The notes under the pieces: generated by a model
Databases searched by the model: none
Told to the model about the DNA's origin: nothing
The model's input: the letters and a program-made list of their open reading frames with translations, nothing else
In this document: positions 20,040 through 33,900 of the stretch, piece after piece
Layout: each line of letters starts with the position of its first letter
How positions within the stretch are numbered: the stretch's first letter is position 1
NCBI RefSeq assembly: GCF_001949145.1
Contig: NW_019091411.1
Span: 690,335 to 754,334 of the forward strand
Length of the DNA: 64,000 nt
Source of the DNA: Acanthaster planci
Taxonomy: Eukaryota > Echinodermata > Asteroidea > Valvatida > Acanthasteridae
Direction: 5' to 3'
Position numbers and translations under genes: made by a program

Positions 20040-21140
20040 GAGCAGTTGAGGTCATCTTTTGTCCAAATGGTCATGAAGGCGGCGACAACAGGCGTCGTGG
20101 AGCGCTAAGGGCATGGCAAGGCACTATAGACTCATGGTCATCCACTGCAGCTGACGAAGTACCTGGTCGTGACGGCTTCTCCGTAGCACCAAATCCTGAC
20201 TTTTGTGGCCGAGAGAGTGGGATTGCCCCTTTGCAACGACCTTCCCACTTCAAAAACCATTCCGCTCAGGTTATCATCATGTGACCCCACACCACACTCC
20301 AAACCACCAAAGCCCTGTGGCGATGGGAAACGAGTGGAGCAACAGGTGGAGGTTACCATTGGCAGCGGCCTTATAGTAAAGTTGCTGTCCTCCTGACCCC
20401 AGAACAACAGTGGAGTTGGGCGTTTTTCTCGGGCGACTGAGCAGCCTTTTAGGAGAACACTGCTCACCCTTACATGAGGGAGTGGACTAGAAAATGTGTC
20501 CCAAAGAAGTGCTTGTCCCTTCCAACTGGCAAGCATGCCGCGGCTGGCAGTTGTACCCTCCAAGTGGTCGAAACTAAAGAAAGAGACAAATGATTCTTGT
20601 TGCCTGACAGAGAGGCCTCTGAGGCCCAAACAGCTCCCATTGCAAGGGAGCTGACCTGCTACTGCATTAGACATCGCGGCCCTTAGCGAACCTAGACTAG
20701 CCGAAGAAGGGTCTGTGGCGCGAACTCAAAGGCGGCTACACCTTCTGGAAAGGCAAAGCCAAGGGTGAAGAGAGAATCCACGGAGTAGGGCTAGCCATCA
20801 AGACATTGCTCCTCAAACAACATCCCTACCTACCAGCTTCGTTGAATGAAAGGCTGATGAAACTCCGTTTCCCTCTCAACCGTGACCGGCACGTCACCCT
20901 CATCAGCACGTATGCCCCTACTCTTACCAGCAGTGATGTAGTGAAGAAAGCCTTTTACGAAAAGCTCAGTACCCTCATGAATGACACGAAGAGAGGCGTC
21001 GGTCACTGACTCCTTGCCCCTAATGCACCCGTATTTGCCGATCGGGGATTGGCTTGAACTGCCATCTCCGCGCCCACGCAGGGAAAAGACTCACATGAAG
21101 ACAATCATCATCGTATCGATGGACGACCAAGAAAGAAACA
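20040..21140 (+). mobile_element. Internally deleted RTE-type LINE
   Basis: At about 20670-21000 a decayed AP-endonuclease reads DIAALSE, then RELKGGYTFWKGKAKG and LISTYAPTL (one frameshift near 20665). The frame then jumps straight to an ORF C-terminus, CRSGIGLNCHLRAH at about 21035-21080, so the reverse transcriptase is missing. The 3' end has a TCATCATCG and ATGGACGACC tail common in this family. 20040-20400 is probably its 5' UTR. Not functional. Confidence 0.75.
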
Positions 21141-21729
21141 TTCCTTTAACTCTTTTTCATGCACGGATTTTTATATTTCATTTGTAGATCGTGTTCAGGG
21201 GAAAGAATGTACTTACATGTACATGTACGTATAATGTAGCTATGTGGATATTATTGATATATTTTCTTGTACCATTGTTAAAACGAAGACTATAAACCAT
21301 GTATAGTTTATAAGGAAAACATGTGGTGTAGATCGAAGAGTTGAAGGCAGGTCTGTGTTTGCATAAATATTGCCAAAATGTCCGTATTTGTAGAATTATG
21401 AACAGTGTTGTTGAGTAGACTGAATAGGCCTACATGCATACTTTTCGGCGTCAAGATCTTAAGGAATTTATATTTAAATGTAGAACTCCACATTCTCAGG
21501 GTGTTATGAAAGTGAAATACGTTCCGATCGAGATATAATTGTTTTAATGTGAAAGTTGTGGTTATGAAACGGAATTTCATTTTGATTGTTAAATCAGCAC
21601 TGTGCATCTGTCAGTGTTTATTTATTGTGAGACAGCCTGTAAGGGTGGAGACGGCTGCATAGTAAATTTGTCAGATGTTGATTGGCTGAACGGCATTCAG
21701 AACGACGTAGCAAAACGTTTTAGCCTTGG

Positions 21730-22175
21730 GCAGACGGACTATGGCAGTCAGGACAACGTGAGGTGGAACTAGCGAACGGGTTGGTTAAATGTCGGGCCAA
21801 TGAATACATAAAGTCGGTAAGTGGGCAGGATTCCAACAGCGTAGGCTTGGGTGGGAAATGGATCGGCTAAAGGTCGGGCTAATGAATTAATAAAGTCGGT
21901 AAATGTGTTGAAGATGGCAGTCGGGGCAAGGTGGGTGGAGATCGGAGCTTGTACGTCGGTACAACGCCTTCAAAAAGTTGGTACAACGACGGACGTTTCA
22001 GCTCGGCCACCGTCGGGCCGTGGCCGTAAAAGATAAGTCGGTACAACGTCGGTCCATTATCCGTCCGACAGCAAATCATCGACGTCGGAGGGATTTGCAA
22101 ATGCCCAGTCTACCGACGACCTTCCAACGTCATGTATTGACTAAATTCAGACGTCGGCCCGACGTCCCTGTTCTA
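21730..22175. repeat. GTCGG-rich repeat, two tandem units plus inverted motifs
   Basis: TGTCGGGCCAATGAATACAT at about 21790 and GGTCGGGCTAATGAATTAAT at about 21870 begin imperfect tandem units about 81 bp apart, each followed by AATAAAGTCGGTAA or similar. Several GTCGGTACAACG motifs follow. Probably a MITE family; no coding content. Confidence 0.5.
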
Positions 22176-22199
22176 CCTGGGTATGCATGCGATCCCACT

Positions 22200-24759
22200 T
22201 GAATAACATTCGAGTCGCTTCATTACTTGGGGTCTGACTGCATTCCAGCGGGATTTATAATATTACGCTTTATTGAAACATGAGTTAATGTACCAACATC
22301 CCACTTCATCACTTTTTTAAGCGGCTTCGTGTACTGTTTGAAGTTACACAGATAATTGAGTAGGAAAGTCACTGTCATCTGCTTAATGAATTTAGCGGTG
22401 CGCTTGAGGTGTTTAGTTGAACGTTCTTGTTGTAAAGATTTATGTTTGCTATGATCTTTAAGTTCCAAATTTAATGCGGGAGATTTACAATAGTGCGCCC
22501 TAAGATTTTGCAACACGTTGGCCAATTACAACACTTGAAATCGTTCGACCCTTTCCAAACCGCGCATTGGGTCGAAACATTTCGTGCAATATGATTGGCC
22601 AAAGCGTCGCAAACTCTTGAAGGCGCATTGTTGTGAAACGTCAGTATTATGACAGCACTACTAGATGCCTAACTTTTAATTATTCCCACTATCTGAGTCT
22701 GAGTCATCTAAAGGAAGATCTCTAAATTTCTAAGTCCCGGTGTGTGACTGTGGACTTTATCTGAGTGATTAAAACTTTGCGGTGCAACGATCGAAACTCG
22801 TGTGACAAACATGCAAGTGTCTCCACAGTTTCTGGGGTGTGGCTGTGTGGATTTTGCTTGAGTGATGTTAAAAAAAAATTATCAATGTAAAATAACACGA
22901 TAGCATAATGTCGTTTTCAGAGAAATAAATCTTTTAATGAAAACAAAGTCTTTATAACTGACCAATGCCTTAATTTACACCGATGAAGTTTTTTTAGGTC
23001 AAGCTATTCACTTCAGTGTGTTGAGTATTTTATGCCGTCTGCGGAATTTACAGATGAATGGCATAGTATTTATTAAATTATGAATCTCAGTCACAACGAA
23101 ATTGCTGTGTAAAACTCGGAAATATTACGCCATCAGCTTGTTCATACGTGTGGGTGGTCTGACTTCGAAAGCATAAGTTTATTTACATAATTTTGCAAGC
23201 AAGATTTCTTGCCGTAAATATTTTCTTCGCATAAAAGTTGCATGTTTATCGATTAACATTCAGCTTCACTTGCTAAAACTTAAAAATCAACATTTGGCAG
23301 TTGACGATTATAAGGCATTGTATACACTTGAAGGTTAATTCTGATATGTGACTGTGTATTGTTATAGATTATGGATCTTCAGAAGTACAACACGCATCTC
23401 AGCCTCAGGGGAGTCTTGTGAATCGTATAGGGCTAATTACTCAGCCATGTTTATTCGATCTGGAAAACACGGAAATGACAAACAATTTAAATGCTTGTTC
23501 CATTATAACAAAACTGAATTTCCAAAGATGATCTAAATTCTGTGGACTTGTGTATGTATAAAGCAATGACATAACTGGCTAAATTCAAAATACTGATGTG
23601 CATATAGTTTTCCTTATTAATGTTGTGTTACTGAAATCTAGACTGAAGTTATCAGTTCTTTCATTAAGAAATTATTCACGATAAAGACTAACACTTTTAA
23701 CTTGAAAACTCTACTAAATCTGGAAATTAAAGACTAAGCTATGTATGTCATATAACTTTAGTAAACAACTAATGTAATTCAGAAGTTTTACTCAATCTTG
23801 GTGTTCTAAAGCGTGAACCTATATGGGTATTTATATCCACTTAAACTGGCTTCATGTCTTACAAAATACATGCACACACAGTTCCACTACAACAATAACT
23901 TCATTCAAATCTAACGTTAAACACTATACTAAATTTCGTCTTTACTTCTCAAGAAATCCTTTAAATGAAGAGTCAAATGAATGCTTTCTTCTTTGGCAAA
24001 ACTCCTCTCGGTAACTGTCTAACGTTGGTCTAGTAAAAAACTGGTGAAAACTGTGTCACATTTTGGACAAAACTCTTTCAAGAGAAAACATAAGAAAATA
24101 TTTCTGACAAGCATGGTCTGGTTACAAACCTCCAAACTATTGAGGGCGCTGTTCATTATGATTATTATACCTTAAGGGATTTAAGAGGTAAAATATCTTT
24201 TTACTAATAATTTAGTTTAAAACCCGGTACTCTTTGAGAACCAGTTTTATCCCCACAAATCATTTGCATCGTAAAATTTCTGCATTTTTTGAACATGATT
24301 AAAGAGCTTTTCTACTCCTTGTAATTTGGATGATATTTGAGTTCGTTTGGTGAACAAAAATTCAGCGTTGTAGACACATCTACGCACACCGTTCACCTGT
24401 CTCAATGCATGCCTCATCCTTGGAGATTTCACTGTAAACTGGTCACTCCGTACCTGTTAAATAAAAGAAAATAAATTAGATTGATTGCCAAATATACAAC
24501 TTTTACGTTATGGAGTTGAAAACAGGATTGTACGGAAACAATGATAGGTATGACTGTATACTGTGCATTGGGATTAGTTACGTGACTATATTCTCCATCC
24601 GAATGTTACTATACGCCCAAAGCCGCATGCAGATGACGAAAGATCACTAAGATCTCTAAAGCTAGAGCAATTTGGAAGGTCCATTTAACCTGTTTTGAAC
24701 TTTGGCCTTACAAACAAGTGAATATTACTCGAAACACGCAGACATTTGTATTTTCGTAC
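22200..24759. other. Non-coding interval 3' of the last visible gene B exon
   Basis: Searched on the minus strand for EGF and pentraxin exons of the gene A type; none seen. 23.1-24.4 kb is the source-like counterpart of 15.75-16.2 kb in copy D. The open frame at 24247-24432 has no Cys pattern. Confidence 0.5.
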
Positions 24760-24921
24760 CTTTGCATTCGTCTTCAGATGCAGCACCGTTCACAGCCGTC
24801 GTTCCACTACCCGCACACGGGATGCATCGAGTTTGCTGCTCTGCAGGCTGATACGATCCCAGTGGGCAAGGCTGACATGGATGGAGTCCAGTTGCACTGA
24901 ATGTTCCTGGGCCACAGATAG
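24760..24921 (-). CDS. Gene B exon: GCC2/GCC3 module 4
   Basis: Reads ICGPGTFSATGLHPCQPCP..SYQPAEQQTRCIPCAGSGTT..ECK. Nearly identical to gene A 51153-51314. Phase 1/1, 162 nt, donor GTACGA. Last exon of gene B that can be supported. Confidence 0.85.
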
Positions 24922-27900
24922 CTGTGAATTAAAGGTACTCGAAGTAGAAATATTTACTTTTGAAAAGTCTTTGTCTCAAAAGACAGCAGTTCTAACTGTA
25001 AATGTTTGATCCGATCCATTCGATGGTAAAATTTCCCAGGAAAATGCGAACTATGCATAATTAGTTTTCCTCGTGGCTACTAAAGTAGACTTACCTTGGC
25101 AGTTGCTCGATGACCTGGATCCCTTCGATGATGTTGTGGTACCCTCCCTACACGGCAGACAGGACGTTTGCTTGAAGCTAGGCTGGAAGGAACCCTGGGG
25201 GCACGGTCGGCAAGTGGCCAGTCCGGTCAATGAGAACGTACCGGGTTTACACTCCGCTGGAATCGCACAATAAATGTAGCGAAACTATATCTTAATTGAG
25301 TTCAGTAAATTAAGAATTAATCTAAATTTGAACCGTAACATGTCATGTGTATTCAAGAAGCTAAGAGGAGAGGAGAAATTTCTGCCCTTTTTTTAGAGCT
25401 GTTGAGAAATGTCAAAAGCTCTTTCCGTTGGGAATCGATCCCACAACTTTCTACGACTGCTTAATACCGGAGCAAAACCTTATCTACTCTCGGGGTCAGC
25501 CTTTTGCTTCAAAATTGTTTCCAGAGTGGAGGGAAATGTCCAGTTTTTAAGCGTGGAAGCAACCGCCCCTTGACACTTGGTTTGTCAGGTGAAAAACAGA
25601 GGTTAATTTAAGACTGTGTTAGACAGGCTGTTGGACTGTCAAATAGCTTACGCAGGCATTCGCTTGAATTCTTGGCGCGGGGTCCATCGGTCCATGTCCC
25701 CCAGGGACACGGCTTGCATTCATCCTGCCCCTCCTCGTCCTGGTACGTCCCTTCAGCACAAACTTTGCAGGTCTCTGTTCTACTGTCGAAGTGCGAACCC
25801 ACTGCGCAGCTTACTAAAAGTGACAAATTAATGTCATGTGAGAAGTCGGGGTCAAGTACTCTAATTAGTGAAAATCAGACATAATGTAATTTTTACTGTT
25901 TGAAAGATTTACATTCTCTTTGTTTTTGTACCTTTTGTGACAAAACAATAATGCATACATGTTATGAAGGCGTGCACTTGAGGTTGTGTACATTTTCGTG
26001 AGAATGATTTCTTGAATTGTAAACGTTACCGATTTCCGAGCTGAATAACTAGTTACTATACTTCATTTTGTGAACTACAGAGTGTACTCCTGTTGCGTGA
26101 TTTCCTTGAATTATGTTTCAAGGTGCTTTCTCTACAATATTATGACAGATGTACTTACTGCAGTTCGTGTCGTTCAGTGCGACGGATCCACGACGGCACA
26201 TTGGAACACTCTTGTTGATCGTGACTGAGCCCTCTACGACAAGCAGGGTTTCATTCTCAACCACCAGTCGCATCTGTCCAGCCTGTGCAATTCGCTCGTA
26301 GTCCCGGCTGATTTCATCCAATGTTTGCTCGGCATTTGCCAATTGATCCTTGTATCGCGTCTTATCCTGAGGTAACCAAAAGTCAGAAAAGCAAAAACTA
26401 TGTAACGACAAATAACTCCAGACGGATGACAGGTTTCGGAAAAACCATAGGCCAGCTTACAGACTGTGCTTGTGATCACAACGGAATCTTGAAAATAGAA
26501 GCTGACTCACCAAAGAGTATATCTTCGTCGACACAGTGAAATCTATGGTGACGATGCTACCGAAGTCTGTCCCGTCACTAGCAATCTGACGGCGTCTTCT
26601 ACGCCGCCTGTCCTCGTCGATATCCCCACAGTACAAGGTCACATACTCGACCCTGCGAAAACACACATCGGCTTTGTTCAGACTCAGGACGAGGACCTGA
26701 AGAACGGCATGTCAACATTTCTTAAAGATAGCAGTTAGCTTACGTGCAGGCGTTGTCCGCGACGCAGCCACCGTTTCGTTTCACACTCCTTTTGAAATCG
26801 TCCACAAATGCTGCCTTGATTGCTTGCCGGGCCTTCTCATTGCTACAGTCCCCTACGTAGTACTGAGATACCATGCCCCGTCTGTATCCGTATGAATCTG
26901 CTATTTCTAGACGCGCAACAAACACGTATATTTTCATTCATTTCACTGGAAATGGACCATCGGAACGTTTTTATAAAGAATGTATTTTAAACTTAACCAT
27001 CAGTGGTGGTAACTGCCTTCATACGGTTGACCATGGTAACGGAAGGCTATGGAAGAATCCTTGATTTACTCTGTTAAGTGTCACCTTGATAGTGATGAAG
27101 ATGAATAAAATATTGAAATCTTGATATCTTGAGTGGATTATGCAATAAATTCCCCCAAACCACGATAGATAACTTTGTTTTTTGGTATTCGTGGTATATG
27201 GAATTCATGGCCACCGTGTCGCTTGTATACCCTGACTGAACCTACTGACATTGACGGCCACAGCGGATTTTGAAGCCCAAAGCAAAGTAGCGATTACAAA
27301 ACCAATGTTGTCCGATTGAATTCATTCTCTCTACCTTGCGTTTCCACTGTTCCGTGAAAAGCGATTTGAGTGTAGATCGTGGACAGAATTAGAGGGGCGT
27401 AGAGCTAGAGGACGTGCTAAGGCATCCTATTCTTACCCGAACAGTCTGGCCAGGGTATGGCCATTCTAGGTGGAAACGTGCGCCATCTCCCTTGAGAGCA
27501 AATGTAATAATGAGCTGGCCTTTGGGGGAAGTCAAAGGCTTCTTTGCAGTATATCCGACAGAACACACCGAAGAGCCACTCGTCACAGGCCCTGCCGCCG
27601 TTACGTGGGTCCGGGTAATTTGGACATCTGTTGTCTGAAACAAAAAAGGACTGATTAAAGTACTTGAATTAATAGTCATTATTCATGACAGTGTATCTGT
27701 TCAGTTAGCTCGAAGAATCGTTGTCAATACCTGTAAATGAAAGGTTCATCAAAACTAATAAATTTGACGATATCGCATGAGCTCTTATTTTTTCCCAAAA
27801 GGAGTTTGTATTCATCAATACACTGATGCCATGTGCTCTTTTACTAACACACGTCATGTATTGAAATTGTTACCAAAGAAAACATTATCGAAACATATCG

Positions 27901-30900
27901 TTTACCGATAACGATTGTTAAGAGTATGTATAAACGGTTTATTCCGTCTGCAGCCTTGAATAAACCGCTTTTTTCAAGCATGTAGTTTGAACCTGATTTT
28001 GACGTTTTATATATTTTTAATCCTGAAATGCTTATAGGAAACACCGCTACTTACGTCCAAGGCGAATCGTGAAGCGACATTCGGCGCTCAGTCCCGCCCC
28101 ATCTGTAGCTGTGTAAGTCACAATGTGCGAACCCCAGGTAAAATTAGCCCCTTGCTCGTGTGACTGAAATGAGAAAAAATAATATTCTGTTTTGTTTTTG
28201 TTATTTGATATTGTAATGTATTTTAATTCTGAAAGAAAAACACTTTATCTCCTAAATCCAAGTCACGGAAGCTGTGAATAACAGTAGACGAGACTGGAAA
28301 GGCTTAGGTTTTGATGTTGGAGGGAAGGCCTCCGTAATTTTTTAGGCCGTGGCCCAGGCAGGAAAGTTAAACTTGTTAACTTGGTAAACACGTCAAACCT
28401 TTACCATGATTGTGTGTAATTGGGTTTTACATAGGGACCATAATTTGAATCTTACTTTGACGATGTGGAGATCTTGGCGGGAATTATCGTCAAATTGGGG
28501 CTCATCCCACGAGACAGACTTCGTCCTCGTTCTAGAGGTGATGTCAATAATTGGCCCAGGGCAGACCTCCACCGTCGGAGGCTGTGTGTCTATAGGAGTG
28601 ACAACATTGGAACAAGGAAAAGTGAAATTTAATTTGCAAAATTGCAAAAACTGTCGTGTTAATTCTTTTCATACATGACTTTAAAACACGCAAAAGAAAA
28701 TTTGTTTTTAAAAGCTCTTTTGATTTTCTCAATTGTTTATTTTATCATTCATTTTGTGTTTCTTTTTAACTCCTTGTTTGATTTAGTCACATAACCATGA
28801 TGTGAACCAGTCATAAATTTTAACTGATATTTGGTATCCTGTATAAAGACATTGTGATAGTTAAATAATAAACAAATAAATTTTTCATTGGTATGGAAGT
28901 CTTTGAGGGTGAGGAAATGCCAGTGAACTCCGATGCCTCGGAGGGCTTTTCAGTATACTGTTCTGTCACCCGAATGAAAGGCTGCCTTAAGGCCGATGGA
29001 TCACTGACAACATATGGGCGAGAATGACATCCAGCGTAAAGCGATCAGCGGTGAATCCTTTTTGCTCAGGTCTTCTTGTGCTCAACTATAGGAGATCGTG
29101 GGCGAAAACTTCCCCCGAACAGTCAGACACCTAATGGGATTTAAGCGTTTACATTCAGAACTAAAGCTCTTCCCTTTATAGGGCGCAACTATGATGCCCT
29201 CTGTCTAATCAGCTCAGGTTTCTCCCGCTTGCCGTACCCGTATAGGAGAACTTGTAGAATGCAGCACTATTTGGGTCTTCAGCGTATGTCGAAAGATCAG
29301 TGTCATGTGGGTGGGACCGGCTTCTTCACCATTCTGCAGCCTTTTGATAGTTGATTGATGGAGTCATCTTTGGGAATTACCGAGATAGTTCGAGGAGCTG
29401 TAGGGATGTCCAAGTCTGGACATGGTGGAGCTGTTTGGATGGGCAGCTTCAAATTATTCCCTCGATCTGTAAAGAGACTCCTTCTGTGTCAAGTAGGGTG
29501 AAGTATTGTTTTGTTGATGTTCGTGTTTATACTTTTATCAGGTTTTGCTGGGAGCTCTTCAACGAGTTAGAGAAACTAATTAAGATTATGGTGGGTATGT
29601 CGCTGCCAATGCTTTCAGTGAATTCATCTAGGACGTTTCCCTGTCATGCTTTGCCTTAGCTTGAGGGTCTCCGCGCAGGCTACCATGTTTCGTTGGTTGA
29701 TCATTCTGGCTTTTGATTTTTCGTCCAGAACCTGGGAGTTTCCTTGTTGAGCCAAGGACGTCATTTGGGGCGTTTCTTGTTCCCAAATGATTGCTGTTTA
29801 TGAACAGTTGAACTGATGCAAGATCAAGCAGCCTGCACATACGTTTCGAGGTTGCGTAGGACTTTGAACCAGTTTTGGATGGTGACTGAGTATGTAGCCA
29901 GGTTTTACCAGGGTATTATCAGGGTATACCTGTGCAACTTCCACCTTTTGAGACGGTAGTTTACACTGTCAGGGGCTATGGTCCCTTTCATAGCGATTTT
30001 CTTCAGCTGACCCACAACCCCGAAGCCCACATTCCTTTCATCCGGTTCCACCCAAGGCTCGACCACTCTCGAGATTCTGATTGTGGACCACAGTCTCTGA
30101 ACAGTTCGAGTTCTGTCTTACCTCGAATAACGACTTTCAGCACGCATAATGAGCTTAGGCCGGCCCTGTCTGTCACGTTGTAAGTGATGACCACTGATCC
30201 GATCTCAAAGCGATGAGGGGAATTCAGACCGTCTGGAGTGACCGTGACGGTGAGAGCATCTGTTCTGTCCAGGTTGTCCTGAAAAGTTGGCATATCCCAG
30301 CTTGCCTCAGCCGACGACAGGCCGGGATCAGCATCTTTAACCACAGATCGTGGACAGGTGATTATTTCTGGTGGGGTATCATCTGAAATCCATTATAAAT
30401 AAAAAATAAAACTCGTCAAGTAGGACTATATGGTAAGAATTGTGATTCTGTGCAACGTATACACAAGGCTAGTAATTATTTTACAACCAGATTTGGGGTA
30501 CAGTAATCAAGATCTTATTACCGGAAAAATGAATCTCAATAAACTATATATCATCCTGGATTATGCCATGCCATCCAAAATAAAGAAAATATAGGAAGAA
30601 ATCAATATTGCCAAATACATTTTATCTGATAGTAAATGACGTGTCCCACCAACAATTAAGACCGTTGACGGGAAGCCACCCACCAACATCTGGGATTATA
30701 CTGAATGCGCTATGGCGTAATGAATCTGTCAACCCTGTAATTGGATTGGTCAATTTCACAAATTGAAATCTGCCGACCCTTGAGCTTCTACTATAATACA
30801 AGGTCTAAAATGAAAACGAAGAAACTGAAAAACATTATGAGTGAGACAAACTCAACGGACGAGGTTGAGACTAAACTTACCCACACAGGCAACCTCTTCC

Positions 30901-33900
30901 CCAGCGCGTGACCAACTGCCACCGGCCTCGCACGTCTTGAACGAGGGACCACGCAGTTTGAATCCATCTTTGCACTTGAACATGCAGATGAAATTAAGCG
31001 GTCGCCTTGTGGAGCATGTCGTGGGGTGAATTGAGCCGTGACGCAGTGGGGGTAACGCTGGGCAGGTGATGGCTGAAAAATGGGGTAATAATCTGCCATC
31101 ATTAGAAACCCACAACATTTTAAAGGGAAATCGATTAGCTTTAGCTTATCTCGAGTACCAATCGACACTTTCTTTCTGAAGACTTATTTCTGAGGAGCAA
31201 GGATGTTTATTAACCAAAGTAAGCAACACTGTAACAAAAGACTCTTTACGCAGTATTTAGGTAGTATTTTGTTACGATGTCCTGTCGTCTTGTGTCGAGT
31301 CATGTTGTGTTGTAGTTTACGAATGTTGCTCAAATCATTCGAAAATGGCCTCTCTGTGGCAAACTCTTGTTGGCTCTGTGTATGGTGCATCTTTTGCATC
31401 CCTTGTATCTAAGGCTTCTTCCCGATGGCTTTTTTCATCAGTTAAATTATAATTAGATTATATAATTCATAATTTGCGGTCACGCGCACAATTAGGCCTG
31501 GCGGTGAAAAGCGTAAGGGATTTCGAGATGTACAAATGCAAACTTTCTAGTTGACTTCTTTGAATTATTGCAGCATTTTTCTTTTTCTTTTTACGAGAAA
31601 AACACGGTTAAACCAGCTATAGCTTGCGCTTTCCAAACGCAATCAAGACTTTAGACAATTCCTTCACAACAGGGTCTCTTTTCCGTCAGATAGATAGCTT
31701 CTAGCTCTATGTGTCATGCAGCAATATAGTTTCTACGCATAGTTATCTGTACATGTGAAATTAACTCTTGATAATGGTGCGTGGCACCCCGAACCACAGG
31801 TTTTTGTAGTTCAATGTAAAAAGTAATCCTGCTAATTTCTTTCTATATCGAGCTATTGGTGTAACCTTCTTTGGTAGGATGGTCTGACACGATAAACTGA
31901 TGAATCTTGTAATGGGCTAATTATTCATTTGTTGACGGATTCATTAATTTGCATTCGAGCTTATGCATTTCGTTTCCAGTTAGCCTCCATTCATAAATCC
32001 AACGTTCCTCCTGTATTAAGGCCACTGCGCAAGTCATGTAAGTTACTCTTTCTTTTAATAAAGCCACTTCTTACACCTCCAAGACTTATGCGTTATTTCT
32101 TGTGAACTATACCTGCGGCTGAGATGTTTTGACGAAGTTGCTGACTTGTTCGCGAGATCTCTTTTCCTTCTAGGGTCATGTCACCACACGTCACCTCAAC
32201 ATTCTCCACCGTGCAGCCGTAGTCGGCCTGGCAAAAGCCGGGTAGAATTTGGTCGAGTTGTTGGAACCTTGCCACGAAGTCTGCAGCGATCTGTGCCTTC
32301 GCGTTTTCGTCTAGCTGGCAATCACCGATGTAAAACTGGTCTCCAGACAGTACATCGGCTCTGAGATCTCGCATTTCTAATCAAAAATTCAGAAAAAGGG
32401 CCATTTCATATAATGTAACTAATGTGCTGAAGAAATGTCGAAATGTCTTTATGCATGTTTCTCATCCAATAACATTAAGAATCAAATTTAACCATACTAT
32501 TCGATAAAAATATTTCGAAAGAATTGCTTACTTCTCTGTATTATTTAGACATTTAAATCGATAAACGTTCATGTCTACAAACATTTAATAAAATGTTCTC
32601 GTCGACATTTTCAGAGAATCATCTTTTACAGAAAACTGTTAAAACCATTTCTCGGCGAAACGAACCTTTTACATAAGGCAGTTTGATGGATTTGTTTACC
32701 ACAATAATGTCAACTTTAAAGAAATTTATTTCTATTCATAATTACTTTCTGTGTTGGAAAGTCGAATAAATTTTTTATAAACTCCCAAACAGGTTTGTTA
32801 CGTTTTTCCGAGAAAAGATGATAAATTAAAACGAACCTGTGCAATCCGGCCAAGGAACCCTGAATTCAGCAGGATCGTCAAAAGAGAGAGGAGACTGTGC
32901 CCACTGGGCCGAGCTGCCACAGAAGTATTCTGTTGCAGGTTTCCGGTTGAAATCAAAGTTCTCATTGCAGGCCACTCGACAGAACTGACCTCCTAACCAA
33001 GTTTCGCAGGCCAATGCACCGTTCAGTGGCGGAGGGAAGTAGGGACATAGATACTCTGTTGGAAAAAGAAAACAGGTCTTTACGAGCGTTTAATGAATTG
33101 GGATAGGACATGGCCAGTCTGATGGATTCATAGTTCATTTCAGTGTTTCAATATTAATCAGCAGAGCGATAAAATTGTTAACGCTTGTATGTCATAAAAA
33201 GTATAAGCCGTGTGAACTGTAAGGTGGTCTTTCCGGTATTATATCAGCCGGGAGGGCGAACGGGGAGGCAGGCAGGCAGCCAGCTCTCCCGCCCTGGTTA
33301 GTTTTTTTTATGCAGTAGTTTGAAGTAAACCAGAGGACAAACGCTTACGTCTTACTACGACCGTGAAGTTACAAAATGCTGTGTTTCCTGCCCCATCTTC
33401 AGCTCTGTACCAAATAAGCTCAGGCGGGCCGTAGGAAAAGTGAGACCCGGGCACTCGGTTGAATGTTGTTTGAATTGGCTCTCCAGAGTTGTCCTTGAAG
33501 GTAGGCACCGTCCAGTTGACGCTTGTTTGTCTTTCGTTGCTCTCAATCTTGATGTTGTCAGGGCAATAGATGTTCCTCGGTGCCTCCTGGTCTGGACAGA
33601 ACAAAATGTTTCACAAATGACATCAACTACGTTGTTTGAAAAGGAAAGTGTGGAGCAGGAATGAGAAGGACCTTGCTGAGAGGACACGTTCGTTCGAAGC
33701 TGATTTAGCATCAAAATGTGCTTGTTGAAGTGAAGTAGCCAGTGCTCGAAGATATAACAGCAGTTAACACGAATCGAGCAACGCCTAACACGCAGAAAGC
33801 TGTTGCAATATTTTCAAAGTAGACACAACCCGTACCACACATCAAAGGTGAGCGACTCAGTGCAGTGCCTCAGAGCACCATGTGGGAGGTAAATCCAGGG

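Noticed and set aside
20138-20674. Minus-strand open frame of 178 codons
   Set aside because: It is antisense to the RTE LINE 5' region and endonuclease, which read on the plus strand.
24247-24432. Possible further gene B exon
   Set aside because: No Cys pattern or array-type borders, and its diverged counterpart in copy D (about 16.1 kb) is not open, so it is intron sequence.
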